A stretch of 64,000 nt of DNA from Amycolatopsis oliviviridis. Lineage in GTDB: Bacteria; Actinomycetota; Actinomycetes; Mycobacteriales; Pseudonocardiaceae. The stretch lies in NCBI RefSeq assembly GCF_014654365.1, contig NZ_BNAY01000007.1, forward strand, positions 350,180-414,179. The letters are read 5' to 3'. The notes under the pieces were generated by a model, which had not been told where the DNA came from, did no database searches, and was given only the letters and a program-made list of their open reading frames with translations. The position numbers were made by a program, and so were the translations under genes. Position 1 is the first letter of the stretch; the number at the start of each line of letters is the position of its first letter. Below, piece after piece: positions 27,101-39,100 of the stretch.

Positions 27101-30100
27101 CGGGCAAGCTGGAACAGCTCGTTCTGGTCAGCGCGAGGGAGACCTCGTCCCGCTACCGGGGCGAGACCCCGCGGCACACGGAGCGGCAGACGATCACCAC
27201 CACCAGGATGGTGCGGGAAGGGATCGTCACCTCGGTCAGCTACGGTTTCACCGCCAAGGCCACACCCGCCATCCCGATCCCCGATTTCTCCGGCTCGAAC
27301 TTCCTGCTCGACGGCGCGGTCGACCCGACCGCGGCCATCGAAGCCGGCAGGACCACCCGCGAAGAGCGGGTGCGGACCGAGAAGCACACCACGGAGTACC
27401 GGCGCACCGGGAAGTCGGACGAGTACGAGCTCGACCTCGTAGTCGACGTGCTGATGCGGCCCTGGGCCCGCTCGGGCATCTACCGGCGCCGGGTTCCGTT
27501 GTGGCGCAAGACCCCCATCACCGACGCCTACAGCGCACCGGCGTTCGCACTGCCCGGCGCGGTACGGTCGACGATCCCTTCGATCGTCACCCTCGGCTCC
27601 GGGTTCCTGGACAGCCTGCCGGGTTCCCTGCGTGCGCATTGGCGGCGCGCCGGCCTCACGGCCGGTGTCCCGACGGACGCTTCGGTCGAAGCCTGGCCGT
27701 TCGCTTCGCCCAAGCTGCACAACGAACTTCTGACGCTGATGAAGGAGCTCAACGCCCGCCGTGCCTACTCGCTGCTCGCGGGCAGCCGGGCCGATCAGCT
27801 GAGCCACCACTTCACGGCCGCTCTCACCGAGGACGGCTACATCGTCACGGTGGACAGCCGCACGGTCTCCAGCGTCGCGATCACCTTCGACCTCACGGAC
27901 CTGAAGCTCGTCAGCGCCATTCCCGGCGCGACCACCAGCACGACCCACGAGTCGGACGACACGACGAAGCAGGACGCCGGCACCGACGGTGCGATCACCG
28001 CGACCGTCCTCGGTGGACTGGCCGCCGCCGTCGCCGGTGACGCGGCTGCCTTCACGAGGGAGCCCGGCACCGAGCTTCCCGAGGAAGAGATCGACGCCGA
28101 GCACGCCGACACCTCGGCGAACCGGCCGCGGCTGCCGTACCTGGTGAAGGCGACGCTGCACCCGACGCTCGTCCTCCGCGGCCGTGACAGCAAGGCGGCG
28201 GAAACCCGGCATCTGCGTGCCGACGGCGAGATCAGGCTGCGAGTGGACGAAGCCGGAGCACGCGCGCTCGGCCTCGATCCCGCGGCGGCCAGGCCCGCGA
28301 CCGCGGACGGTTCCAGCCCCGTGCCGGAGACAGGGAACGTCCGCTCCCTCTCGGCGCCCGCCCAGGCCACGGAGCTTCCCATGACTTCGTCGGCGACCGC
28401 GCTGACCCGGCCGCTGGGCACCGGCGCGGCCGCCACCCGGGCCCGGGTCGGCGCGATCCTCGGCGATCCCGAGTCGGCCACAGGAAAGGCCGCGGCCTGG
28501 CTGCCCGCCGAACAGGGCGTCTTCGGACTGGTCCTGCTCGACCACGATCTGCGGGACGTCCCGACCCTGCTGGCCGCGCTCGACGCCGGGAACTGGCGCC
28601 GGGGCGTCGACCGGATCCGGCTCTACACCTGCAATGTGAACGACCTCGCCGGGATGGCCGACGGGCTGCACCGCGCGGTGAACGCCGACGTCGCCTGGCC
28701 CCAGTCGCTGCTGTGGCTCGGCGTCGAGAACGCGGGCACCACCGTCCGGGTCGGGGACTTCGGCGTCGGCGCGGACGGCAGGCCTCAGTTCCGTGAGCTG
28801 GAGAACGGCTGGAACGTCGCCACCGGCGGCAAGAAGCGCGTGAAGAAGACCGGCTTCCCGCAGTACGACGAGACCGTGCCCGCCGACGCGCCGACGCGTC
28901 TCGGCCTCGCCGAGCCGCGGCACCTGGGACCGGGTCGCGGAGAGAGCTCCCGTGCCGGTGAGCCAGCCGCCGAACCGGTGCCGCCGTTCGCCGGGGCGCA
29001 GTGGGAACCGTTCGCCGGAGGCGCCGAACTGCTGTGGTCCGGGAACTTCGCCGGGCAACGCGCCGCCGAGCACAACGACGTCCTGACAGCGGACGCCGAC
29101 GCGACACTTGCCCGGACGATCGTCAGGCTGGTGCCGGATCTGCTGCGTCGTGGCGAACTCGGGATCGAGCAGCCGGATCTGCGGGTGGTCTACGACCTGC
29201 CCCGCCAGGCCACCACGAAACTGAACCGGCCGGGAATGCGGAGGCATCGCGAGGCGATCGTCCGGATCGTGCTCGACCACGTCGATCAGCGGATCCGGGA
29301 CTTCACCGGCGGGGATCGGGCAATCACCGCCGCCGGTCTGGGACTGACCGTCGACGCGATCTACTGGCGGAAGAAGGACGACGACAGCTCGCCCAGTTCG
29401 TACTCGCTGATCCGCGTTCCCGACCCGGGTCTGCGGCCCGCGGACTACCGCGCCATGTCGGTGCTGAACGTGGAGTTCCCGCTCGGTGTCGCGGAGCTTC
29501 CGGCGGCGCACGCCAACCGGATCCGGCAGCTGGTCGGCGGAGCGGTGGAGCGGTGGGTGACCACCTCTGCGGGCAAGATGCCGCCGATATTGCTGGAGTT
29601 CGCGCGCCCGCCTCGGGAGAAGACGGCGGTCTTCGCCGAACGCCGACGCCATCTGCAGGACCTTGTCCAGGCCGTGGTCCGTGAGGAGGTCGTCCGGCAC
29701 GCGCCGCATCTGCGGGCTGACGAGGTGCTGCCGGAGCTCGACTTCCGGGGGCCGGAAACCGCGGAAACACCGACCAATGGCGCGTGGTTGACGGTGACCA
29801 TGGGCGATGGCGTGAGTGCGGGCACCGGTGTGCGTCCGCGGTCCGCGGTCGGCGAGCTCGAATCCTGGCGTCCGGGGGACTCGGCGTCGGAGACATGGCG
29901 CGAGGAATGGGGACGGCTTCTCGCGGCTGGATCGCTGCCACCGGACTTCGAGACGCCCGTGGTCGGTAAATGGCCGACGGGACGAGTGCGCAAGGTGTTC
30001 CGGGACTGGGCGAACGGGATGCTCGGCGAGACGGTCGCCGGCGACCGCGCGTTCAGCAGGCCGGAGATCGTGGCGCTGGCCGGTCCGGCGATGGTCACGC

Positions 30101-33100
30101 TCGAGGGGTTGAAGAACTGGTCGAAGTCCTTGCCCGCGCGGATTCCCGGCGCGTACGACGCGACGGTGGACGCCTTGGCGGCGTGGCGGCCGTGGGCGTC
30201 GGAGTCGCCTTCGTGGCTCGCCGAACTGACGTCCCTGCGGGCGCGGGGTCTGCTACCCGCGGCGTACTCCGTGCCCGCGGAAGGGGAGAAGGCGACCGCG
30301 CACACGGCGAAGGTGCTGCGAGCCTGGGTGCTGGGCATGAAGGGCGAGGTACGTCCCGAGGGCGGTCAGGTCACCGGGCCGGACGTCGCGCGGTGGGCCG
30401 GGGGGAGCCTGCTGGAATCCCGCACACCCAAGGATCTGTGGCGGGACGCGGTGCGAAGCCGGACCGGTCCCGCCGTCGCGTCGCCTGCTTTGGAGGCGCT
30501 CGAAGCGTGGCGCCCCTCTGCGCAGGGCACGCAGACCTGGCGTGCGGCTTGGGAACAGGCGCACGCGCAGGGGACACTGCCCGCCGGCCACGCCGCGCCC
30601 GTACCGGGCGACTACCCGGTGGGGGAGATCAGGCGGACGTTCCGGAACTGGGCGATCGGCATGCTGGGGGAGCAGGCCGCTGGTGGGCCCGCTTTCACCG
30701 CCTCGCAGATCGTGAGGCTGGCCGGTCCGGTCATGGTCACGCTCGACACGCTGCGCAGATGGCGGGGGTTCGTGCCCGAGCCGGACGGCACCGCGCCAGG
30801 GGTCGACGCTCTGACGTCCTGGCGGCCGTGGAACTCCGCCTCTCCGACGTGGCTGGACGAGCTGACGTCGTTGCGCGCTCAAGGCTCGCTGCCTCCGGTG
30901 TACTCCGTGCCGGGGACCGGACAGAGGGCTCAAGGAGAGACGGCGAAACTCCTGCGCGCCTGGGTGCTGGGGATGAAGGACGCGGTCCGTCCCGAGGGCG
31001 GTCAGGTCACCGGGCCGGACGTCGCGCGGTGGGCCGGGGGGAACCTCATCGCCTCCACGAGGCCCGCGCAGCTGTGGCGGGAAGCGCGGTACAACGCCCT
31101 TCCCCCGTGGCAGGACGATCCCGCCATCGCCGAAGACGGAGTGGGCGAGGGCCTGGTCCGTGCCGACGACCTGCGGGAAGGGTTGCTGTCCGTCGCCGGT
31201 GCCTCGGCCGCCCGGTCCGAGGAACCCTTCGACCCTTGGCTGGGCTTCGATCGGGAAGACCTGGAGTACCGGGACCTGCTGGACGATCTGCGCGACACCC
31301 GGGTTTCGGAGCCGGAGTGGCGTGACCCGGCCGATCTCGCCTTCGCCCCCGGACCTTCCGGCGTCCTGGCCGGCCGGAGCCGGCAGGCCGAAGACGCCCG
31401 GACCCGGCAGCGCCGGGACTCCCGTGCGGACCGCACGATCTCCCCGGCAGGTCACGACTCGCCGGGCGAGGACGCCGTCCCGATGCCCGCGCGCACCGAG
31501 GTCCGGTACTCCGCTCCGCGGGGAACCGCGCTGCAGACCGGGTCGTGGCGGCACGCGACCGACGAAACGGCCGGCTGGTTCGCGCCGTTGTCCGAGCCCC
31601 TTCGCCCCGAGGAATGGCGCGAACTGCGGTCTGTCGCCGAGGTGCGCACGGTGGACACCGAGCTGGTGGACCCGAAGGTGTGGGCCGGGTTGGCCCCAGG
31701 GCTGCGGCTCGACCGATACCACCAGCTGGTGCGTTACGACGTACGCCGGATGGAACCGCGGCCGGGCCGGTTCGTGCAGGAGTACACGGTGCGGCTGCGT
31801 CCTGCCGGGATGGTGGCGGCCGATCTGCTGCGCACTGTCGAGGCCGAGGTGCGAGCCGGACTGGAGGCACTGGGCGCTACCGGCGGAGTACGGGTGCCGG
31901 GCGGTGATCAGCTGTACGTGCGCTTCGAGTTCGTGGGTGCCGACGAGCCCGCGCACGCCGAGGTCCTGATCCAGGCCATGGACGATCAGCGGGGCAGCGA
32001 CCAGCTGCGGTGGAACCCGCGGGACGGCAGGGCGCTGGCCCATGAGGTGCTGCACTTCGTGGGCCTGGTCGACGAAGGTCTGGACGAGCACCGGGTCTTC
32101 CTGCGGGACACCGGCCGCGGCCGGGTGATGTCCGACAACGGGCCGATGGGGCCGGCCGTCCACACTGGCGCGAAACTCAAGCCGCGGCACGCCTGGCTGA
32201 TCGAGCGGACGATGACCGGCCAGCTCGGCCCGATCGAGGGCTGGAACCCGCTGCCCGTCCAGCGGGTGCTGCCCGACCTCGCCGGGTCGGACGCGGACGG
32301 TGGCAACGCGGTTCCGGTCTCGGAGCCTCCCTCCGCGCCGCGGCTGCACGGCCGTCGCTTCGAAGCGCGAGTCGCGGCGCCGGCGAGGCTCGCCGAGGCG
32401 GGTTACGCGACTGTCGTGAGTGGACTGTCCGAAGTGGAGGTCGCCGCCGAGCTGATCTCGGCCAAGGTGGCCGGATTCGTGGCCATGGCCGACTCGGGCG
32501 CACTCGTTCACCACGCACTGCCCAAGCGTGCCCGGGGACAGCTGATCGAGCTGAATGGCTCGCTCGCCGCGCATCCCGACCCCGCGGTGAAGGAGCAGGT
32601 GCGCACCTTCGCCACCGAAGCGCTGCTCGCGGCTTCTCTGGTGCCCACCCGGGAACGAGCGCTACGTCCGAAGCGGTCCGACGGCGGAGTGGAGGTGGAC
32701 CGGCGGGCGGTGCGGCTGGTCACGCCCGAGAGGCTCGGCTGGTTGCTCGACGTCCTGAACTCCTACGTCGAGCGCGGCGAAGATCCCTTCACCACGCCGC
32801 GATCGCCCGTGCACGGCCTGGTCGTCTCTCCGGACGCCGAACTGCCCGTGCGCCTGACGGTGCTCGGTCTGGCGAACCTGACCCGGCAGGCGCGGACGGC
32901 ACTGTCCAGAGATCCTCTGATGGCCGCCCTGCTGAGTGATCCGGCCGCGCTGACCGAGGCCCTGTTCGCCGCGGCCGGGCACGAGGAGCAGTACTTCCTC
33001 AACACCTGTGTCGCGGCCTCGGTGAACACCGCGGTGCGGACCAGGGTGCCGACAGTGGCGGGACTCCTGCAGGTCGGCCGGGCCATGGCGGATCTCACCG

Positions 33101-36100
33101 AACACGCCCTCACCCAGGTCGCCGCCGAGGTGCGAACCCGGCCGGACCGGCCGTTCGGCCGCACCTTGGAGGGCATGGTCCGCGAGCGGGTCGCCGACGC
33201 GCGCGCCGAGTTCGCCGGCATCGGGGACCAGGCACTGCGGCTGGTGGCGGCCGACCAGACCGACCCGGCCGTACGGCGGGAATGGCACGCGCTGAGCGAG
33301 CGCTGGGGCCGGTCGATGCAGAAGCTCGCCGCCGCCGCCGTACTCGACGACCGGCCGCCGGTGCTCACCCCGAAGATCGTCCGCGGTGACTGGTGGACCA
33401 GCCTCCTGCTGACCTCGCCGCTCGTCGTGGACCGGGGTGCTCGCAGACTCACCGGGATCGATCATGAGTCCTACACCGCCCGGTTCCGGTCGCAGCTGGC
33501 GCCGGAACCCGACGGCGCCCCGTTCGGCGAGCACGACGTCCTCGCCGACGAGGGGTCCGGTGTTCCGTTGCCCGAGGCACTCCGTACGCCGGGGCGCCGG
33601 GCGGCGTTCTGGCATCGGTTGAGCACGGTCGAGGGAGCGATCGTGTACACCCCGGGTCACGCGGTGTACCTGCAAGCGTCCACAGTGGCCGGTCAGCCGG
33701 TGTTCGTGATGAACAACGGGATGAACTCCTATCCGGCGGTACTGACGCCGCAGGAGTTCGCGGCCTGGGCGAACAGGCACAGCGCGCTGGCGAGTGCGAG
33801 GTTCTTCCCCGGGCCGGGTGGCCGGACGGTCGGCGGACCGGCACCGGAACCCGACCCGGTTCGCGGTGACCGTGGCCCACGCCCGGCGCACGAGACTTCG
33901 CGGTCGGCTCCGGCCGAAAGCCTCCAGGACGTCTCCTGGTCCGACGGCATGGACGTGGACGGCTCGTCCGTGATGTCCGAGTCCGACGCGGGGTCGTCGG
34001 ACGCGGACCGGGTATTGCGGGAAGAAACCGCCGCGGAACTCGCCGTGGCGCGGCACTACACCGTCCACACCACGCAGCCGCGGCTCGACGGCCCCGCGGC
34101 GGACGAGGACCTGCGGAAGCTGGCGAGCGCGTTGCGCATGGCGGTGCGGCTGCAGCGAAGTGACGGCCTGGAGGTACCGAAGGTCGAGATCACCGGTGCG
34201 ATGCGCGACGCGGTGCTCCTCTCCGGCCTCCTGCGGGTCGAGCTCGCCAAGGGCGCCGCGCTGCCTTCACCGGACATCGCGGTCGGCCCAGGTGCGCCGG
34301 GCCCGGTCGCGGTCCGGGTGTCGATGCCGGTCGTGCCGCGGGGGGCCGTGCACGCTCCCACCGGAGACGTCGTCGGCGGGATCAGCTTCGACTCGGGTGA
34401 CGTGCCTGAGCGGGCCGACTGGGAGCGGCTGCATCAGGCACTGCCACCGGAATCGGGCCGGTCCGGGTTCTTCTACGTCTATGCCACCGGCCGTGACGGC
34501 CGATTCGTCGTCGGTGGCGAGGCGATCGACGGCGCGACCCTGGCCCGGCATGTCCGCAATTCCCCCGGATTCCTGCGGTACGCCCTCGGCGCGTCGGTGC
34601 CGATCAGGCTGGTCGCCGCCGATCCGGCGGATTCGGAGGGGATGATGGACGCGGCGAAGGAGTTCGCGGAGGCGCTGCGAGGCGACGGCGGGTTCCGCTC
34701 GGTGTTCTCCGCGACGGATCCGCTCGCGCTCGACTCGGCGGGCCGGGCGGTGCTGGAAAACAACGGTTCCTACGATCTGGTCTCGGAGATCCGGCCCGAC
34801 GACGTGCGGTGGACGCTGCTGAAGGACGCGCACAACCGGCCGTTCGGCATGGGCTTCGAGACACCGGACCGCACGGGCTCCGTACACCACGAGGATCTGG
34901 CGAGGACCACCGATCACAGCCTGCGCGCGGTGAAGGTGTTCTGGTACGGCGCCGACGGCAAGAAGCGTTCGGAAAGCAGGATTCAGCCGTGGGCGGCGGA
35001 GACCGACGGCGCCCGTACCCGGCCGATCCAGCTCTTCCACGAAGTCGTGGGAGACCGGTTCAGCATGCCGATCACCGACGGCTCCTTCTTCACGGTCCGC
35101 GCCGAACTCGCCGCGGAGCTGACGGTGCGCTCCGCGGCGTTCCGGCAGTTGACCTCGGGTACGGCCCGCCCTTCGCTGATCCTGCTCAGCCAGGCGGATC
35201 CGGCGAAGGCCACCCCCGAGACACCTCAGGCCAACCGGCTTTTCCTGGACGAGGTGTGGGAGCAATTCGGGCCGTGGCAGACCTACGACTACATCGGTCC
35301 ACTCGCGGTTCAGCGCAACGCCGTTCTGTCCGTTCCGAAGGGTGGCGATTTCACCGAAGGCCCCTTGCCGACAATGGACGAACTGGTCTTCACAGCCTCC
35401 GACGAGGTGTTCGGTTTCCCCGTACCCGGCGGAATGCGCGAGCCGTCGGCGGAACGCGCGATCCTGGAGTACCTGATCGACAACGACTCCGCGGATCTGA
35501 GCGGGCCGTGGGGGCCGAAGAAGCCGTTGATCGTCGCGGTCGACTCGCCGGACGGTACCTTCGCGCGGATCGGGGCCGAGCTCGGCGGCGTACTGGAATT
35601 CGGCGGTCGGCGGCTGGGGGAGTTGCTGCTGACCGATGAGGAGTTCCCTCGGCAGCTGCGGGCCGATCCGACGCGGCCGGTCGTTCTGGTGGGGAACGCC
35701 TCCGGCGCGCGGGTCGATTTCGGTGGTCTCGGCTTCGATTTCGCCGGGGCGCTGCGAAAAGCAGGTTTCTTCCATCCCGTCTACGCGCCGGACGGACCGG
35801 CGTGGGTGGAACGGGATCACCTCGCGACCAGCGGCGCGGGATTCGCATTGGTGTCGCGAGTGCGGTCCGGCGACGTCCGGATCGAGGCGCTGACGAACCG
35901 GGACGGCGTGGGCGTCGGGCTGTTCCTCCGCTATCCCGGTGACGAGGAGGCGTTCCGGAAGACGCAGGAATGGGCGGAGAAGACGACGGGCGGTCGCGTG
36001 GCGTCGTACCTCGTCCGCACCGCGACTTCCCAGCTCGCGACGCATGCGACGTGGCGGCCCGGCACGCTGCCGGTGTTCCTGTTCACCGGGCCGGGTGAAC

Positions 36101-39100
36101 ACGGATACCCGGCTATCCGGACCGACGCGGCGCCCCAGCGGTTCGGACCGGATGAACTGGCGCTGATCTTCCGTGACGACTTCCGCCTGCGGACCATGCT
36201 GGGCAGGGGAGAAGGCGATTCGACGGATCGCCCGCTGGTGCTCGCCACCCTGGAGGGGCTGACACCGGGTGTGCCCGAGTTCTCGCAGGCGTTGCTGCCC
36301 GGCGGGTATTCCCGGCCGGTGCATCACCTTCAGGGCGCGCTCACGCTGCTGCCCGACGGAGGCATCGCAACGGCCGGAACCACGTTCGCGACCGAGCGCG
36401 CGCCGATGCCGGGGTCGGAGGACATCGTCAGCTATGCGATGGCCAACCGTGCTCTCGGTGTCCACGGCGAGTTCTTCCCGCTCACGGCGCAGGACGCCCA
36501 GGACATGTTCCTGCCCACGGTGCGCGACACCGCCGTGCGACAGCAGTACTACCTCCGTGACATCAAGGAGCTGGAGAACGGCGTCGAGACACGGAGTGTG
36601 CACCCGGTCATTGCGCCCTGGGCCGGCAGCAGCATCCCGCCGTGGTTCCTCGACGGGCACGGGCTCGACAGTTCTGTCCGGTTCGGTTTGAAGACCGGCA
36701 GGCCCCTGCACCTGGGGGACACCGTGGAACTGGACGGCGCCGCCGCCGCGCGGATCATCGCCGGGACCCAGGTGTACCGGCAGGCGGGCCCGCATCCCGC
36801 AGCCCCTCTCGCGCTCGGCCAATGCGACCTGCAGAAGATCGCGGACGGCACGGGCGCGGCGCCCGCGGAACAGCTCAAACTCGAATGGCACCGGATCGTG
36901 GGACCGGCCCAGGTCTTCGGTGCCACCGAAGCCGTCGCCGTCAACTACTTCGCGGCCACTCGCACGGTCGAATCCGATGGACGGTTCACCGAGGCCCTGC
37001 CCGCCGGGGATCCCGTGCCGGAGGTTCCGCTGGCCGATCTCGCGGTGAGCGAGATCGAGGACGTCGAGTTCGTCTTCCCTTCCCCTGCCCCGATCCTGCC
37101 GGAGGAGGCGGTCGAGGATGTGCGCCTGATCGCGCGGCAGGTCGCCCGGGCGGCGGCCTGGCGGCTGCGGAACGCCGCGGACCTGCCCGAGGTACGGATC
37201 CGTGGGGCGAACGGCACCGATGGACCGGTCGCCGGTCGGGCGCGCGCGGCCGCGGCCGCGGCGGTGTTCCGTGGTGAGTTGACGGCCGAAGCGGTGCGGC
37301 TGGGCAGACTGGGCCTGGACATCCGCCCGGAGCAGATCACCGTCGAGGTGGCCGGTGCCGAGGCCCCGGCCGGCCTGGGACGCGGTGCGCGGATCGAGGT
37401 CCGGCTGTCCCCGCAGGACCTCGGCGAAGCCGCCGTTCTCCGGGTCACCGGCGGTGACCGGACGCCCGGGGCCATCCGGGAACTCAACCAGTCGTTCGCG
37501 GGATTGGAGCGCGGGTACATCGCCCGTGCGGAGTCCGATGTGGACATGGCGAGTCCGGTGGGTTCGGAGCGGGACGCCGACGGCGAGAGCGATCCGGAGT
37601 ATCCGTCCACAGTGGATGAATCCGCCTCCGAGTACGAGGCCTACCGGACGGCCCCGGCCCGGCAGGACCTGAGCCGGGACGAAGCGAACGCGGAGCTGGG
37701 CGCACCGCGGTACTACACCGTCGATGCCACGGTTTCGCATCTCACCGATCCCGCCGAAGCAGCGGATCTGAGGACGCTCGTGGACGCGCTGGAGACATCG
37801 GCACGGTTCCAGCGAGCCGATGGGCTGGCGGTGCCCAGAGTCGAGATCTCCGGGCTTCAGCGGGACGCGCGGGTCATCGCCGATCTCCTGCGGACGAAGC
37901 TGTCCGGAGCGCACGCGCCGCCGAGGATCGAGATAGGACCAGGCGCACCAGGCCCGGTCTCGGTCGAGGTGTCGGTACCCGACCGGCCGGAGGGCGCGGG
38001 ATACGCACCCACCGAGAACTCCGCCGGTGGACTCAGTTTCGACTCGGGCAGCGTCCCGGAGCGGAGCCGCTGGGAGCACCTGCACGACGCTTTGCCCCGG
38101 ACCGCGGGCAGGACCGGATACTTCTTCGTCTACGTGACCGGCTGGGACGGGCGTTTCCTGGTCGGGGGCGCGCTCATCGACGGTGCGACCCTCGCCCGTC
38201 ACGTGCGGAACTCCCCGGAATTCCAGCGGCACGCCGCCGATCCCTCGGTGCCGATCCGGCTGGTCGCGGCGGATCCCGCGAACGCGGACCGCATGCGCGA
38301 CGGGGCGGAGGAGTTCGCGGAAGCGTTGCGCGGCGACGGCCCGTTCCGTTCGGTGCTCGCGGCGACCGATCCGCTGGAGCTGAACGCCGACTGGCAGGCG
38401 GTCCCCGCGAACGGCGGAGCGTACGTCATGGTGGCGGAAATCCGGCCGGACGACGTCGGGTGGCTGTCGCTCACCGACACGGCGGGCCGGACGTTCGGCA
38501 TGGGCTTCGCCACCCCGGCGCGGCTCGACTCCGACATACCCGCGAAGTTGTCGCTGACGACCGAGCACAGCCTGCGTGCGGTGAGGGAGACCTACACCGA
38601 CGCCGACGGCACGGAACTCGCGGACGTCGGGATGTCGAAATGGGCCGCGGAGACCGACGGTGCGCGGACCCCGCCGGTTCAGCTCTTCCCGGACGTCGAG
38701 GCGGGCCAGTTCACCGTTCCGCTGTCCGACGGCAGCACCTGGTTGCTCGATCCCGACCACACCGCCGAGCTGACGGCGAAGTCCTCGGCTTTCCTGCGCT
38801 TGACGCAGGGGCCGACCCGGCCTTCGCTGATCATGATCAGCCGGACGGAGCCGGGTGCGGAAGCGGGGACGGGCGAGGCGAACCAGCGGTTCCTGGCGAA
38901 GCTGCGCGAGCTGAGCGGACCATGGCAGAGCTACGACTACACCGGTACGTACTCCGTCAGCAACGAGGGTGTGCTGTCCGTCCCGTCAGGGAGTGACTTC
39001 GTCGAAGGCCCGGTGCCGTCGCTGGACGAAATCGTGCACGCCGTCACGGACGGCGTGTTCGGCTTCCCCCGGTCCACTGAGGTGAGCGACACCGCGGCCA

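Noticed and set aside
34267..38760. Long antisense ORF of ~1,500 codons (and similar ones at 26437-29709 and 22543-25044)
   Set aside because: They mirror the GC3 bias of the sense gene; the products are Arg/Gly/Pro-rich with no domain, and the sense frame shows clear repeats and motifs.
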